DNA of 5,567 nt. Origin: Cyanobacteriota bacterium. GTDB lineage: Bacteria; Cyanobacteriota; Cyanobacteriia; Phormidesmidales; Phormidesmidaceae. The stretch lies in the NCBI GenBank assembly GCA_027619675.1, contig JAQCHG010000156.1, forward strand, positions 1 to 5,567, in the 5' to 3' direction. The position numbers and the translations under genes were made by a program. Shown here piece by piece: positions 1-5,506 of the stretch (position 1 is the stretch's first letter; each line of letters opens with the position of its first letter). The notes under the pieces were generated by a model. That model saw only the letters and a list, made by a program, of their open reading frames with translations. It was not told the origin of the DNA and ran no database searches.

Positions 1-41
1 TGCTAGAGCAATTGGGCTACAGCGTCACGGATTTTTGGTGA
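1..41 (+). CDS. Possible C-terminal fragment of an unidentified protein (partial, cut by window edge)
   Basis: One plus-strand frame enters from the left edge, reads LEQLGYSVTDFW and stops at TGA 39-41. The mix of hydrophobic, aromatic and charged residues looks like the end of a soluble protein, but twelve residues cannot identify a family. A second frame is also open from the edge and stops at TAA 53-55 (ending HGFLVMPKT), so which frame is real is uncertain. If real, the gene converges on the exported-protein gene that ends at 117. The 75 bp between them hold no clear terminator hairpin. Confidence 0.3.
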   Translation, partial: LEQLGYSVTDFW

Positions 42-116
42 TGCCTAAGACGTAAGCCTCTTTGCCTATCTTGGCGATGTTGGTCAGGAGGGCGAGGGAT
101 TGCTAGCCAGTGCCCC

Positions 117-920
117 CTACCAACGGTGGGAGTCTTTTTCTTCTAGCCAGGTATAACTGCCCCCAGGGGCGACCGGTTGAAACTCTAGGTGGGTAATGGC
201 TCCGCTGCCGGGATATTCCACCACCAGCTTTTGGAACAGGCCGCCGCCAAAGGCATCCAGTTTCCGCAGGGAGTTATTCCCCGGAAAATCACGATTCATG
301 GGGGCAATGTCACTGAGGTTAAAGGTGAGGGCAGCGGTCAAATCGTCTGCGCTGGTGTAGGCCCGGATAAATCCTTCGCCGCGATCGCGATCGTCAAAAT
401 CCAAAATCCCCAGGCTCACTAAGGACACCGCCTGGGCAAAGGTAAAGGTGATGATCCCCCCTCTGGCATCATCATCGGGATCCCCCAATGCCTCCTCACC
501 CTGCTTGCGCCGATTGACCCGCAGGTGGCTGTTGTCCTCTTGGATGATCAGGACATTGCCTTCCGGGGCCGTCCCAAAGGCCTCTCCGGTGGCGAGGTCC
601 CCATCGTCCCCCGTACATTTGGGCAGGTTGCTGCCTCGGGAAGGATGGGGTAGGCAGTTACTGTCAAAGAGTCTTAAGGGTAAATCCCCGGAAGCATCCC
701 GCAACTGTCGGTTGGAATCGACACTCAGGGTGACGCCGTGGTCTGCCCATTCGTGGCCTCGAATGAAGGTGCCCGCAGCAAAATCCTCAAAGTCAATGAG
801 GATGGGATCGAGCAGGGGAGCCCCCGACAGGCTGCCGGCTTGGGCAGCCGTGGCTCCACCTGTTATGCCTGCGATCGCGGCTAGAGCCATCACAGTCGAG
901 AATTGCACTGGGAATCGCAT
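117..920 (-). CDS. Exported protein of unknown function, 267 aa, with signal peptide
   Basis: The function is not known. The frame is open back to an ATG at 980, but I place the start at the ATG at 918-920, which has GGGAG seven bases upstream and opens directly into a signal peptide. That peptide has Arg2, a hydrophobic core at about residues 8-22 (VMALAAIAGI) and a likely signal peptidase I site after AAQA (residue 28). The mature part, about 239 residues, is acidic and probably beta-rich. Its visible blocks are IDFEDF (42-47), FDSNC (85-89), GDDGDLATG (104-112), GNVLIIQED (121-129), DPDDDARGGIITFTF (147-161) and VSLGILDFDD (168-177). From memory this pattern recurs in secreted beta-sandwich modules, often in PEP-CTERM proteins, but there is no C-terminal anchor or sorting motif here. 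Cys89 and Cys102 could form a disulfide in the periplasm. The Asp clusters could bind calcium (inference). It is transcribed away from the phosphoesterase gene. Confidence 0.85.
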   Translation of the reverse strand: MRFPVQFSTVMALAAIAGITGGATAAQAGSLSGAPLLDPILIDFEDFAAGTFIRGHEWADHGVTLSVDSNRQLRDASGDLPLRLFDSNCLPHPSRGSNLPKCTGDDGDLATGEAFGTAPEGNVLIIQEDNSHLRVNRRKQGEEALGDPDDDARGGIITFTFAQAVSLVSLGILDFDDRDRGEGFIRAYTSADDLTAALTFNLSDIAPMNRDFPGNNSLRKLDAFGGGLFQKLVVEYPGSGAITHLEFQPVAPGGSYTWLEEKDSHRW

Positions 921-927
921 CGCAAAG

Positions 928-932
928 CTCCC
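928..932 (-). promoter_or_regulatory. Shine-Dalgarno site that sets the start of the exported-protein gene
   Basis: On the minus strand GGGAG lies seven bases before the ATG at 918-920. The next in-frame ATG upstream (980) would put about 20 extra residues before the signal peptide. The internal ATG is therefore the better start. Confidence 0.7.
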
Positions 933-1053
933 GCCAAAGAACGAAAACACATCGAACCCGGTTGCTGCTGTGGCACTCACCTAAGTGATTGCCGCATCCG
1001 CACGAAACGAAAGTAACATCTCAGCACGTAAGTGTTAATACGGGGCTCTAGCG

Positions 1054-1103
1054 TTCACGAAAACTTCACAAATACCGTGAATTCCCCTAAGGGTTGCGGT
1101 GAA
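1054..1103. promoter_or_regulatory. Cluster of four TTCAC/GTGAA half-sites, possible regulator binding region
   Basis: TTCAC occurs at 1054-1058 and 1065-1069. Its reverse complement GTGAA occurs at 1077-1081 and 1099-1103. The two direct copies are 11 bp apart and the two inverted copies 22 bp apart, about one and two helical turns. The inner pair 1065-1069/1077-1081 forms a 5-bp inverted repeat with a 7-base loop. The cluster sits 134-183 bp upstream of the exported-protein start. No known cyanobacterial box (Pho, HLR1, NtcA) fits it. A role as an operator is inferred from the helical spacing only. Confidence 0.3.
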
Positions 1104-1208
1104 TGTTACAGGGAGGATTGACGAAATTTGGTTGATATGCACTTGCGGATTTCCCGTGGGCGCGCAGCGGTCTTCATGGCGTCCCACCTATGGGGCTACT
1201 GCTCATAC

Positions 1209-1224
1209 ATAGGTTTATAGGTTT
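1209..1224. repeat. Perfect tandem duplication of ATAGGTTT
   Basis: Two adjacent copies of the 8-mer ATAGGTTT. The second copy's ATAGG can also pair with CCTAT at 1229-1233 across a 7-base loop. It lies in the leader side of the phosphoesterase gene, about 180 bp before its start. It could be replication slippage or a paired binding site; nothing in the sequence separates the two. Confidence 0.55.
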
Positions 1225-1263
1225 CTGGCCTATTGTTCCGATTCCCAAGGGGGTGGGTTTTAG

Positions 1264-1296
1264 CCCGTTGCCGTTGGGGGCAACTATCCCCACGGG
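1264..1296 (+). promoter_or_regulatory. Two mutually exclusive hairpins upstream of the phosphoesterase gene
   Basis: Hairpin A pairs GTTGCC (1267-1272) with GGCAAC (1279-1284) around a 6-base loop. Hairpin B pairs CCGTTGGGG (1271-1279, one bulged T) with CCCCACGG (1288-1295) around an 8-base loop. Both need bases 1271-1272 and 1279, so they cannot form together in full. No T-run follows, so this is not a classic intrinsic terminator. If transcription starts upstream of 1264, the pair would lie in the 5' leader, about 105 bp before the ATG at 1401. Confidence 0.35.
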
Positions 1297-1400
1297 GGGA
1301 AGAATGGGGGCTCAAAGCACGCTAGGTTAAAGGCTCAGCGTGTCCTCAAGGTCGAAATTTGTCGACATTTGAGGATTGGCATTGGCAACCCAGGATGGTT

Positions 1401-2624
1401 ATGGATCCCATTCAGCAGCAGACATCAACGGCAACGCCTCAGGTTACGGCACCCCAAGCCCCCCCGCGCCAGGGAGAACGGTCTGGCCAAGACGCCACCC
1501 ATATTCCTGGGGATACGGCGATGCCGCTGAAGGTGCGGGATCTGCTGTCTAAGCATGGGGGCGATCGCCACCTTGTACTACTCCAGGATTTCCCTGATCC
1601 CGACGCCCTATCCTCCGCTTGGACCTATCAACTGATTGCCCGTCACCACGACATTGACTGTGACATTTACTACGGCGGTACCCTCAGCCATCAAGAAAAT
1701 ATCGCCCTGGTGCGGTTAACGGGCCTGCCCGCCCGCCGCTGGAATCCCCAGAGCAATACCCAGCCCGATTTGAATCAATATCAGGGCTATGTGCTGATCG
1801 ACACCCAGGGCACCACCTGCCAACTCACCCCCTTGGTGGAAGCTGCCGGGGTGCCCCTGGTGTTGGTGATCGACCACCATGCCCCCCAAAGAAAGTTGAA
1901 TGCGGAACTGGTGGACCTGCGGCCCCAGATTCGGGCAACGGCGACGATTTTGACCCAATATCTGCAAGGTGAAGCGCTGCTAACCCTAGATCGCAGCAAC
2001 AGCACCCACGTCAAATGCGCCACCGCCCTCATGCATGGTCTGCGGGCGGATACCAATCAGCTCATGCATGCGGCGGAGCCGGACTTTATGGCGGCGGCTT
2101 ACCTCAGCCGCTACTATGACCCGCAATTGCTCAGCGCCATTTTGCGGGCCTCCCGGTCTAAACGGGTGATGGATGTGATCGAGCGATCGCTGCGGAATCG
2201 TAAGGTGCAAAACAACGTCTCCATTGCGGGGGTTGGGTATCTGCGCTACGAAGATCGCGACGCCATTCCCCAGGCGGCGGACTTTTTGGTCACCGAAGAA
2301 AACGTCCACACCGCTGTGGTTTACGGCATCGTCCACGATGAAGACGAAGAGCGGGAAGTGGTGATTGGGTCCCTGCGCACCAGCAAGATCACCCTGGATC
2401 CCGATGAATTCCTCAAGGAAGCCTTTGGTCAAGATAGCCAAGGCCGCTTTTTTGGGGGCGGGCGCTCCAGTGCTGGGGGTTTTGAAATTCCCGTAGGTTT
2501 TCTCTCAGGCTTTTACGAAAACAGCGAATACAACCGCCTCAAGTGGGAGGTGTTTGACATGCAAATCAAGCAAAAGCTGCTGCGTCTGGTCAACCCAGAA
2601 GATGGCGTCATCAGCACCGATTAA
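1401..2624 (+). CDS. DHH/DHHA1 family phosphoesterase, NrnA-like (oligoribonuclease / pAp phosphatase type), 407 aa
   Basis: A cytoplasmic metal-dependent phosphoesterase. NrnA relatives cleave very short RNAs and pAp; the exact substrate here is inferred from family only. The DHH domain shows motif I DFPDPDALSSA (63-73, Asp66 and Asp68), motif II YVLIDTQG (130-137, Asp134), DHH at 158-160 and motif IV GLRADTNQ (214-221, Asp217). The C-terminal DHHA1 substrate-binding domain (about 275-395) contains GGGRSSAGG at 352-360. There is no signal peptide or membrane segment. The first 40 residues are rich in Gln, Thr and Pro and look disordered. The start is open: ATG 1401 has AGGA five bases upstream; TTG 1359 has AAGG seven bases upstream and would add 14 residues; ATG 1521 lies just before the folded domain. 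Length fits the family. In motif I the usual His is Gln62. The gene is 101 bp upstream of the GH13 gene on the same strand. Confidence 0.92.
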   Translation: MDPIQQQTSTATPQVTAPQAPPRQGERSGQDATHIPGDTAMPLKVRDLLSKHGGDRHLVLLQDFPDPDALSSAWTYQLIARHHDIDCDIYYGGTLSHQENIALVRLTGLPARRWNPQSNTQPDLNQYQGYVLIDTQGTTCQLTPLVEAAGVPLVLVIDHHAPQRKLNAELVDLRPQIRATATILTQYLQGEALLTLDRSNSTHVKCATALMHGLRADTNQLMHAAEPDFMAAAYLSRYYDPQLLSAILRASRSKRVMDVIERSLRNRKVQNNVSIAGVGYLRYEDRDAIPQAADFLVTEENVHTAVVYGIVHDEDEEREVVIGSLRTSKITLDPDEFLKEAFGQDSQGRFFGGGRSSAGGFEIPVGFLSGFYENSEYNRLKWEVFDMQIKQKLLRLVNPEDGVISTD

Positions 2625-2679
2625 TCAAGGGATTTGTCAGCGAGGGGAGCCGACGGGGTTGGATCGGTTTCTGGCGATC

Positions 2680-2694
2680 GCGGGGGCAACCCGC
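2680..2694 (+). other. Small GC stem-loop between the phosphoesterase and GH13 genes
   Basis: GCGGG (2680-2684) pairs with CCCGC (2690-2694) around the loop GGCAA. It overlaps the end of a HIP1 site and lies 31 bp before the GH13 start. There is no T-tract behind it, so termination is doubtful and read-through from the phosphoesterase gene is possible. Confidence 0.3.
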
Positions 2695-2713
2695 TAGCCT
2701 ATGCGTGGAGATC

Positions 2714-2717
2714 AGGA
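2714..2717 (+). promoter_or_regulatory. Shine-Dalgarno site that sets the start of the GH13 gene
   Basis: AGGA ends eight bases before ATG 2726. The longer in-frame alternative is a GTG at 2705 adding seven residues (MEIRTRS) that are unlike the family. The ATG product begins MTIQTPDWVKHAVFYQ, which matches how the Nostoc enzyme begins as I remember it. Confidence 0.6.
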
Positions 2718-2725
2718 CCCGATCC

Positions 2726-4207
2726 ATGACCATTCAGACGCCGGACTGGGTGAAACACGCCGTGTTTTACCAGATTTTCCCGGATCGCTTTGCCCGCACC
2801 CACCATCCCCCGGCCCTGCCGGAGATGGCGGTATCCCTGGAACCTTGGGATACCCCCCCGACCCTATCGGGCTATAAGGGGGGCGATCTGTGGGGGGTGA
2901 TGGAACACCTCGACTATCTCCAAGACCTGGGGGTGACCGCCCTGTATTTCACCCCCATTTTTCAGTCCGCCTGCAATCACCGCTACCATACCCACGACTA
3001 TTACCGGGTGGATCCTCTGTTGGGGGGCAATGGGGCGTTTCAGGACCTGCTCACCGCCGCCCACGATCGCGGCATGAAGATCGTCCTAGACGGGGTGTTT
3101 AACCACGCCAGTCGCGGTTTTTTCTTTTTTAACGACATTTTAGAGAACGGCCCCCATTCCCCTTGGCTGGACTGGTTCAAGGTGGAAAACTGGCCCCTGT
3201 CTGCCTACGACGGTCAATATCCCGCCAACTACGCCAGTTGGGTGAATAACCGGGCCTTGCCCCAGTTCAACCACGACAACCCGGCGGTGCGGGAATATCT
3301 GATGCGGGTGGGGGAGTATTGGCTGCACCAGGGTATCGATGGCTGGCGCTTGGATGTGCCCTTTGAGGTGAAAACCCCCGGCTTTTGGCAGGAATTTCGC
3401 GATCGCGTCAAGGCCATCAACCCCGACGCCTACATCGTGGGGGAAGTGTGGCGCGATGCCCGCCCCTGGCTGGATGGCACCCAGTTTGATGGGGTGATGA
3501 ACTATCTGTTTGCTGGCCCGACCCTGGCCTTTGCGGGGGGCGATCGGGTGCGGCGGGAATATGCCGAGGTGCCCGACTACTACCCCTATCCCCCCCTAGA
3601 CGGGGCGGGCTATGGGGAAAAGATCCAGCATCTATTGGACCTGTATCCTTGGGAGATTCAGCTTACCCAGTTAAATCTGCTGTCTAGCCATGACATTGCC
3701 CGCGCCCTGACGGTGCTGGGGGAAGACCTGGACAGTCTGTATCTGGCGGTGCTGCTCCAGATGACCTTTCCCGGTGCCCCCAGCATCTACTACGGCGATG
3801 AGGTGGGGCTGGCGGGGGGCCTCGATCCCGACTGCCGCCGCACCTTTCCCCCCCCAGAACAGTGGAACCATGATTTGCTGGCCCACCACCGTACCTTGAT
3901 TGACCTGCGGGCCACCTATGTCGCCCTGCGGCTGGGGGACTATCGCCCGCTGGTGGCTGAGGGGGAGGTCTACGGCTTTGCCCGCTGCTGGCAAGGGCAA
4001 ACGGTGGCGGTGGTGGTGAATGCGGGTCGCCATCAGGCCGAGGTGACCCTGCCTACTCTGCCGAATCTGACGGATCCTGCGGTGGTGTATGGGGCGGCCC
4101 CCCTGCACCGGAGCGATCGAGGCTGGCGGCTGACCCTGGCTCCCCGCACGGGGGTGATGTTAGGTCCACCCGTCGGGGCCGTTGGGGCCGCTGCAACACC
4201 AGGGTAA
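2726..4207 (+). CDS. GH13 alpha-amylase / debranching enzyme of the Nostoc punctiforme NPDE type, 493 aa
   Basis: A cytoplasmic glucan hydrolase, probably acting on branched malto-oligosaccharides in glycogen turnover. The catalytic barrel begins at once (WVKHAVFYQIFPDRF, 8-22). The GH13 signatures follow in order: region I DGVFNH (122-127), region V LPQFNHDN (178-185), region II GWRLDVPFE with nucleophile Asp210, region III GEVW with acid/base Glu240, region IV LSSHD with His322 and Asp323, and GAPSIYYGDE (350-359). A beta-sandwich C domain covers about 395-485. All three catalytic acids are present. There is no signal peptide. The CBM34 domain of about 120 residues that usually precedes the barrel in neopullulanases is absent, as in the Nostoc debranching enzyme (about 488 aa), which the sequence recalls throughout from memory. 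The last 10-13 residues (PPVGAVGAAATPG) look like an addition and run into the antiporter gene. Neopullulanase-like alpha-1,4 activity is possible too. Confidence 0.93.
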   Translation: MTIQTPDWVKHAVFYQIFPDRFARTHHPPALPEMAVSLEPWDTPPTLSGYKGGDLWGVMEHLDYLQDLGVTALYFTPIFQSACNHRYHTHDYYRVDPLLGGNGAFQDLLTAAHDRGMKIVLDGVFNHASRGFFFFNDILENGPHSPWLDWFKVENWPLSAYDGQYPANYASWVNNRALPQFNHDNPAVREYLMRVGEYWLHQGIDGWRLDVPFEVKTPGFWQEFRDRVKAINPDAYIVGEVWRDARPWLDGTQFDGVMNYLFAGPTLAFAGGDRVRREYAEVPDYYPYPPLDGAGYGEKIQHLLDLYPWEIQLTQLNLLSSHDIARALTVLGEDLDSLYLAVLLQMTFPGAPSIYYGDEVGLAGGLDPDCRRTFPPPEQWNHDLLAHHRTLIDLRATYVALRLGDYRPLVAEGEVYGFARCWQGQTVAVVVNAGRHQAEVTLPTLPNLTDPAVVYGAAPLHRSDRGWRLTLAPRTGVMLGPPVGAVGAAATPG

Positions 4208-5249
4208 TCAAGGTCACCACCGTCAGCGGAATCACAAACAGCAGCATGACGTTGCTAAACAGGCCAATTTGGTCGTGGCCAACGGCATCCAAAATTAGAT
4301 AGGCGCTGTAGGCCAGGTAGTAACCCACAAACAGCAGTCCCTCCCAGCGGGAGATACGGTTGCCGGTCCAGAAAATGGGGAAGCAGGCGATCGCCACCGC
4401 CACCATCACGGGTAGGTCAAAGTGGAGGGCCGCCGCCGACACGGGGACGCTGCCCACGGTGGCGGTGGCCCCCATCACCGTCAAGATGTTGAAAATATTG
4501 CTGCCCACCACATTGCCCACGGCAATGTCCTGCTCGCCCCGGTAGCTGGCCACCACGGAGGTGGCCAGTTCTGGCATGGAGGTGCCCGCCGCCACGATGG
4601 TAAGGCCGATGATGAGCTCACTCACCCCCATGGCTTGGGCCACCTCCACCGCCCCATCCACTAAAAACTGAGCCCCCACCACCAGCAGCACCAAGCCCAA
4701 CAGCACGAGACCGACGCTGATCAAGATTTGGGCTGGGGTGCGTTTGACTAGAGCTGAACCGGGGGGTAACTCCCCATTCATCGCCAGGGCTTGGCTGTCC
4801 TTTCGCCCCTGATACACCAAAAATCCGGTGTATACCACGCTGCCCAGCAGAAGGATAACGCCATCGCTATGGCCGATGGTGCCATCCATGGCAAACAGCA
4901 GCATCAGCCCCGATACCCCAATCATGATCGGCACATCTAGCCGCACCAACTGTTGGGCCACCGTGAGCGGTATCACCACCGCCGACAGCCCCAGGATCAT
5001 CAGCACGTTGAACACATTGCTGCCGATGACGTTGCCCAGGGCAATGTCTACCTCTTGCAAAAACTGAGATTGGACACTGACCGCTAGCTCTGGGGCACTG
5101 GTGCCATAGCTGACCACCGTAAGACCAATAATGAGGGGGGATAACCCGACGATCGCTGCGAGATTTGACGCTCCCCGCACTAAAACCTCAGCTCCCACCA
5201 CCAGAAGGACAAGACCAATAAGGAGGGAGATAACTGTGAGTATGCTCAT
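4053..5249 (-). CDS. CaCA-family calcium/sodium antiporter (YrbG/NCX type), 398 aa
   Basis: An inner-membrane cation exchanger, probably swapping Ca2+ for Na+ or H+. It shows the internal duplication of the family: residues 12-59 and 185-232 align, both holding GLVLLVVGA. Alpha-1 has YGTSAPE (48-54) and GNVIGSNVFN (72-81); alpha-2 has AGTSMPE (221-227) and GNVVGSNIFN (245-254). Set against NCX_Mj, the ion ligands are Thr50, Ser51, Glu54, Asn81, Thr223, Ser224, Glu227 and Asn254. Hydrophobic segments at about 3-23, 34-58, 72-98, 103-122, 128-147, 174-197, 208-232, 245-265, 274-294 and 301-321 make the 5+5 fold. An extra one lies at 331-352. The polar tail 353-398 (Pro, Gly, Ser) is read from the antisense of the GH13 gene and seems dispensable. 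The ATG at 5249 has no clear Shine-Dalgarno; the frame is closed ten codons upstream, so the start is nearly forced. Confidence 0.93.
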   Translation of the reverse strand: MSILTVISLLIGLVLLVVGAEVLVRGASNLAAIVGLSPLIIGLTVVSYGTSAPELAVSVQSQFLQEVDIALGNVIGSNVFNVLMILGLSAVVIPLTVAQQLVRLDVPIMIGVSGLMLLFAMDGTIGHSDGVILLLGSVVYTGFLVYQGRKDSQALAMNGELPPGSALVKRTPAQILISVGLVLLGLVLLVVGAQFLVDGAVEVAQAMGVSELIIGLTIVAAGTSMPELATSVVASYRGEQDIAVGNVVGSNIFNILTVMGATATVGSVPVSAAALHFDLPVMVAVAIACFPIFWTGNRISRWEGLLFVGYYLAYSAYLILDAVGHDQIGLFSNVMLLFVIPLTVVTLITLVLQRPQRPRRVDLTSPPCGEPGSAASLDRSGAGGPPHTPPQDPSDSAE

Positions 5250-5259
5250 AGGGAATGCA

Positions 5260-5447
5260 CAGGGGCCAGAATCCGGTTATTTGGGGGTGCCTTCGGGGCC
5301 GGGGGCAGCCTGCGATCGCGCTGAGGGTTTGCGATCCAAATCCCTAGGGCATCCCGCTGGGCATCCCTTCACTTTAACGGCAGAGTGGGGACATCGTTGG
5401 ATGGCAAGGCAACCATCAACATCCCCGGAGGGGAATGCTGGCCCCTG
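5260..5447. repeat. 10-bp inverted repeat CAGGGGCCAG / CTGGCCCCTG
   Basis: CAGGGGCCAG at 5260-5269 is the exact reverse complement of CTGGCCCCTG at 5438-5447. GGGAATGC precedes each arm in the same orientation (5251-5258 and 5431-5438), so the flanks are direct while the arms are inverted. Arms this far apart are unlikely to pair as a simple hairpin. Confidence 0.45.
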
Positions 5448-5506
5448 GCGTTGGGCAGCGGGCGATCGCCCGACCGCCGTAACCCCCTAGGATAAGGGCA
5501 TTCCCC
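5430..5506. repeat. 9-bp inverted repeat GGGGAATGC / GCATTCCCC around a HIP1 palindrome
   Basis: GGGGAATGC (5430-5438) is the exact reverse complement of GCATTCCCC (5498-5506). The enclosed 59 bases contain a 14-bp perfect palindrome, CGGGCGATCGCCCG (5459-5472), built around a HIP1 core. The nested symmetry could form a cruciform or RNA structure; a function is not shown by the sequence. Confidence 0.45.

Larger units (their letters stand above)
921..1400. other. Divergent intergenic region with no convincing gene
   Basis: This gap lies between two divergent genes, so promoters for both should be here. I see no strong -35/-10 pair on either strand. A weak candidate for the exported-protein gene is a minus-strand TATTAA about 17 bases after TTTTCG, near 1035-1065. 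What stands out is a cluster of TTCAC/GTGAA elements at 1054-1103, a GGGAGG box at 1111-1116, a tandem ATAGGTTT at 1209-1224 and GC-rich hairpins at 1264-1296. A short frame behind GGGAGG (1128-1220, 30 codons from a TTG) is open, but its peptide resembles nothing I know. Confidence 0.6.
381..5469. repeat. Nine dispersed HIP1 octamers (GCGATCGC)
   Basis: Exact copies start at 381, 871, 1561, 2183, 2674, 3399, 4387, 5312 and 5462. A given octamer is expected about once per 65 kb in random DNA with equal base use, so this is strong over-representation. HIP1 is a known hallmark of many cyanobacterial genomes and lies both inside and outside genes here. Confidence 0.9.

Noticed and set aside
448..984. 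Plus-strand open frame of 178 codons
   Set aside because: It lies antisense to the exported-protein gene, which has a signal peptide and a good ribosome site; the plus-strand translation is Ser/Pro/Arg-rich with no domain.
1053..1081. Pho box or HLR1 (RpaB) site
   Set aside because: The 11-bp direct repeat spacing resembles OmpR-family sites, but the core is TTCAC and not the TTAACC or TTACA cores of those boxes.
2680..2694. Intrinsic terminator after the phosphoesterase gene
   Set aside because: The stem is only 5 bp and no T-run follows.
3671..4108. Minus-strand open frame of 145 codons
   Set aside because: It is fully antisense to the GH13 gene, whose catalytic motifs are intact; the translation is His/Gln-rich, typical of a shadow frame in GC-rich DNA.
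1401..4207. Functional operon linking nucleotide recycling and glycogen breakdown
   Set aside because: Same strand and a 101-bp gap allow co-transcription, but no shared pathway or overlap supports a dedicated system.
5131..5490. Plus-strand open frame of 119 codons
   Set aside because: Half of it is antisense to the antiporter's first alpha repeat and the rest has low-complexity Arg/Pro/Gly composition without motifs.
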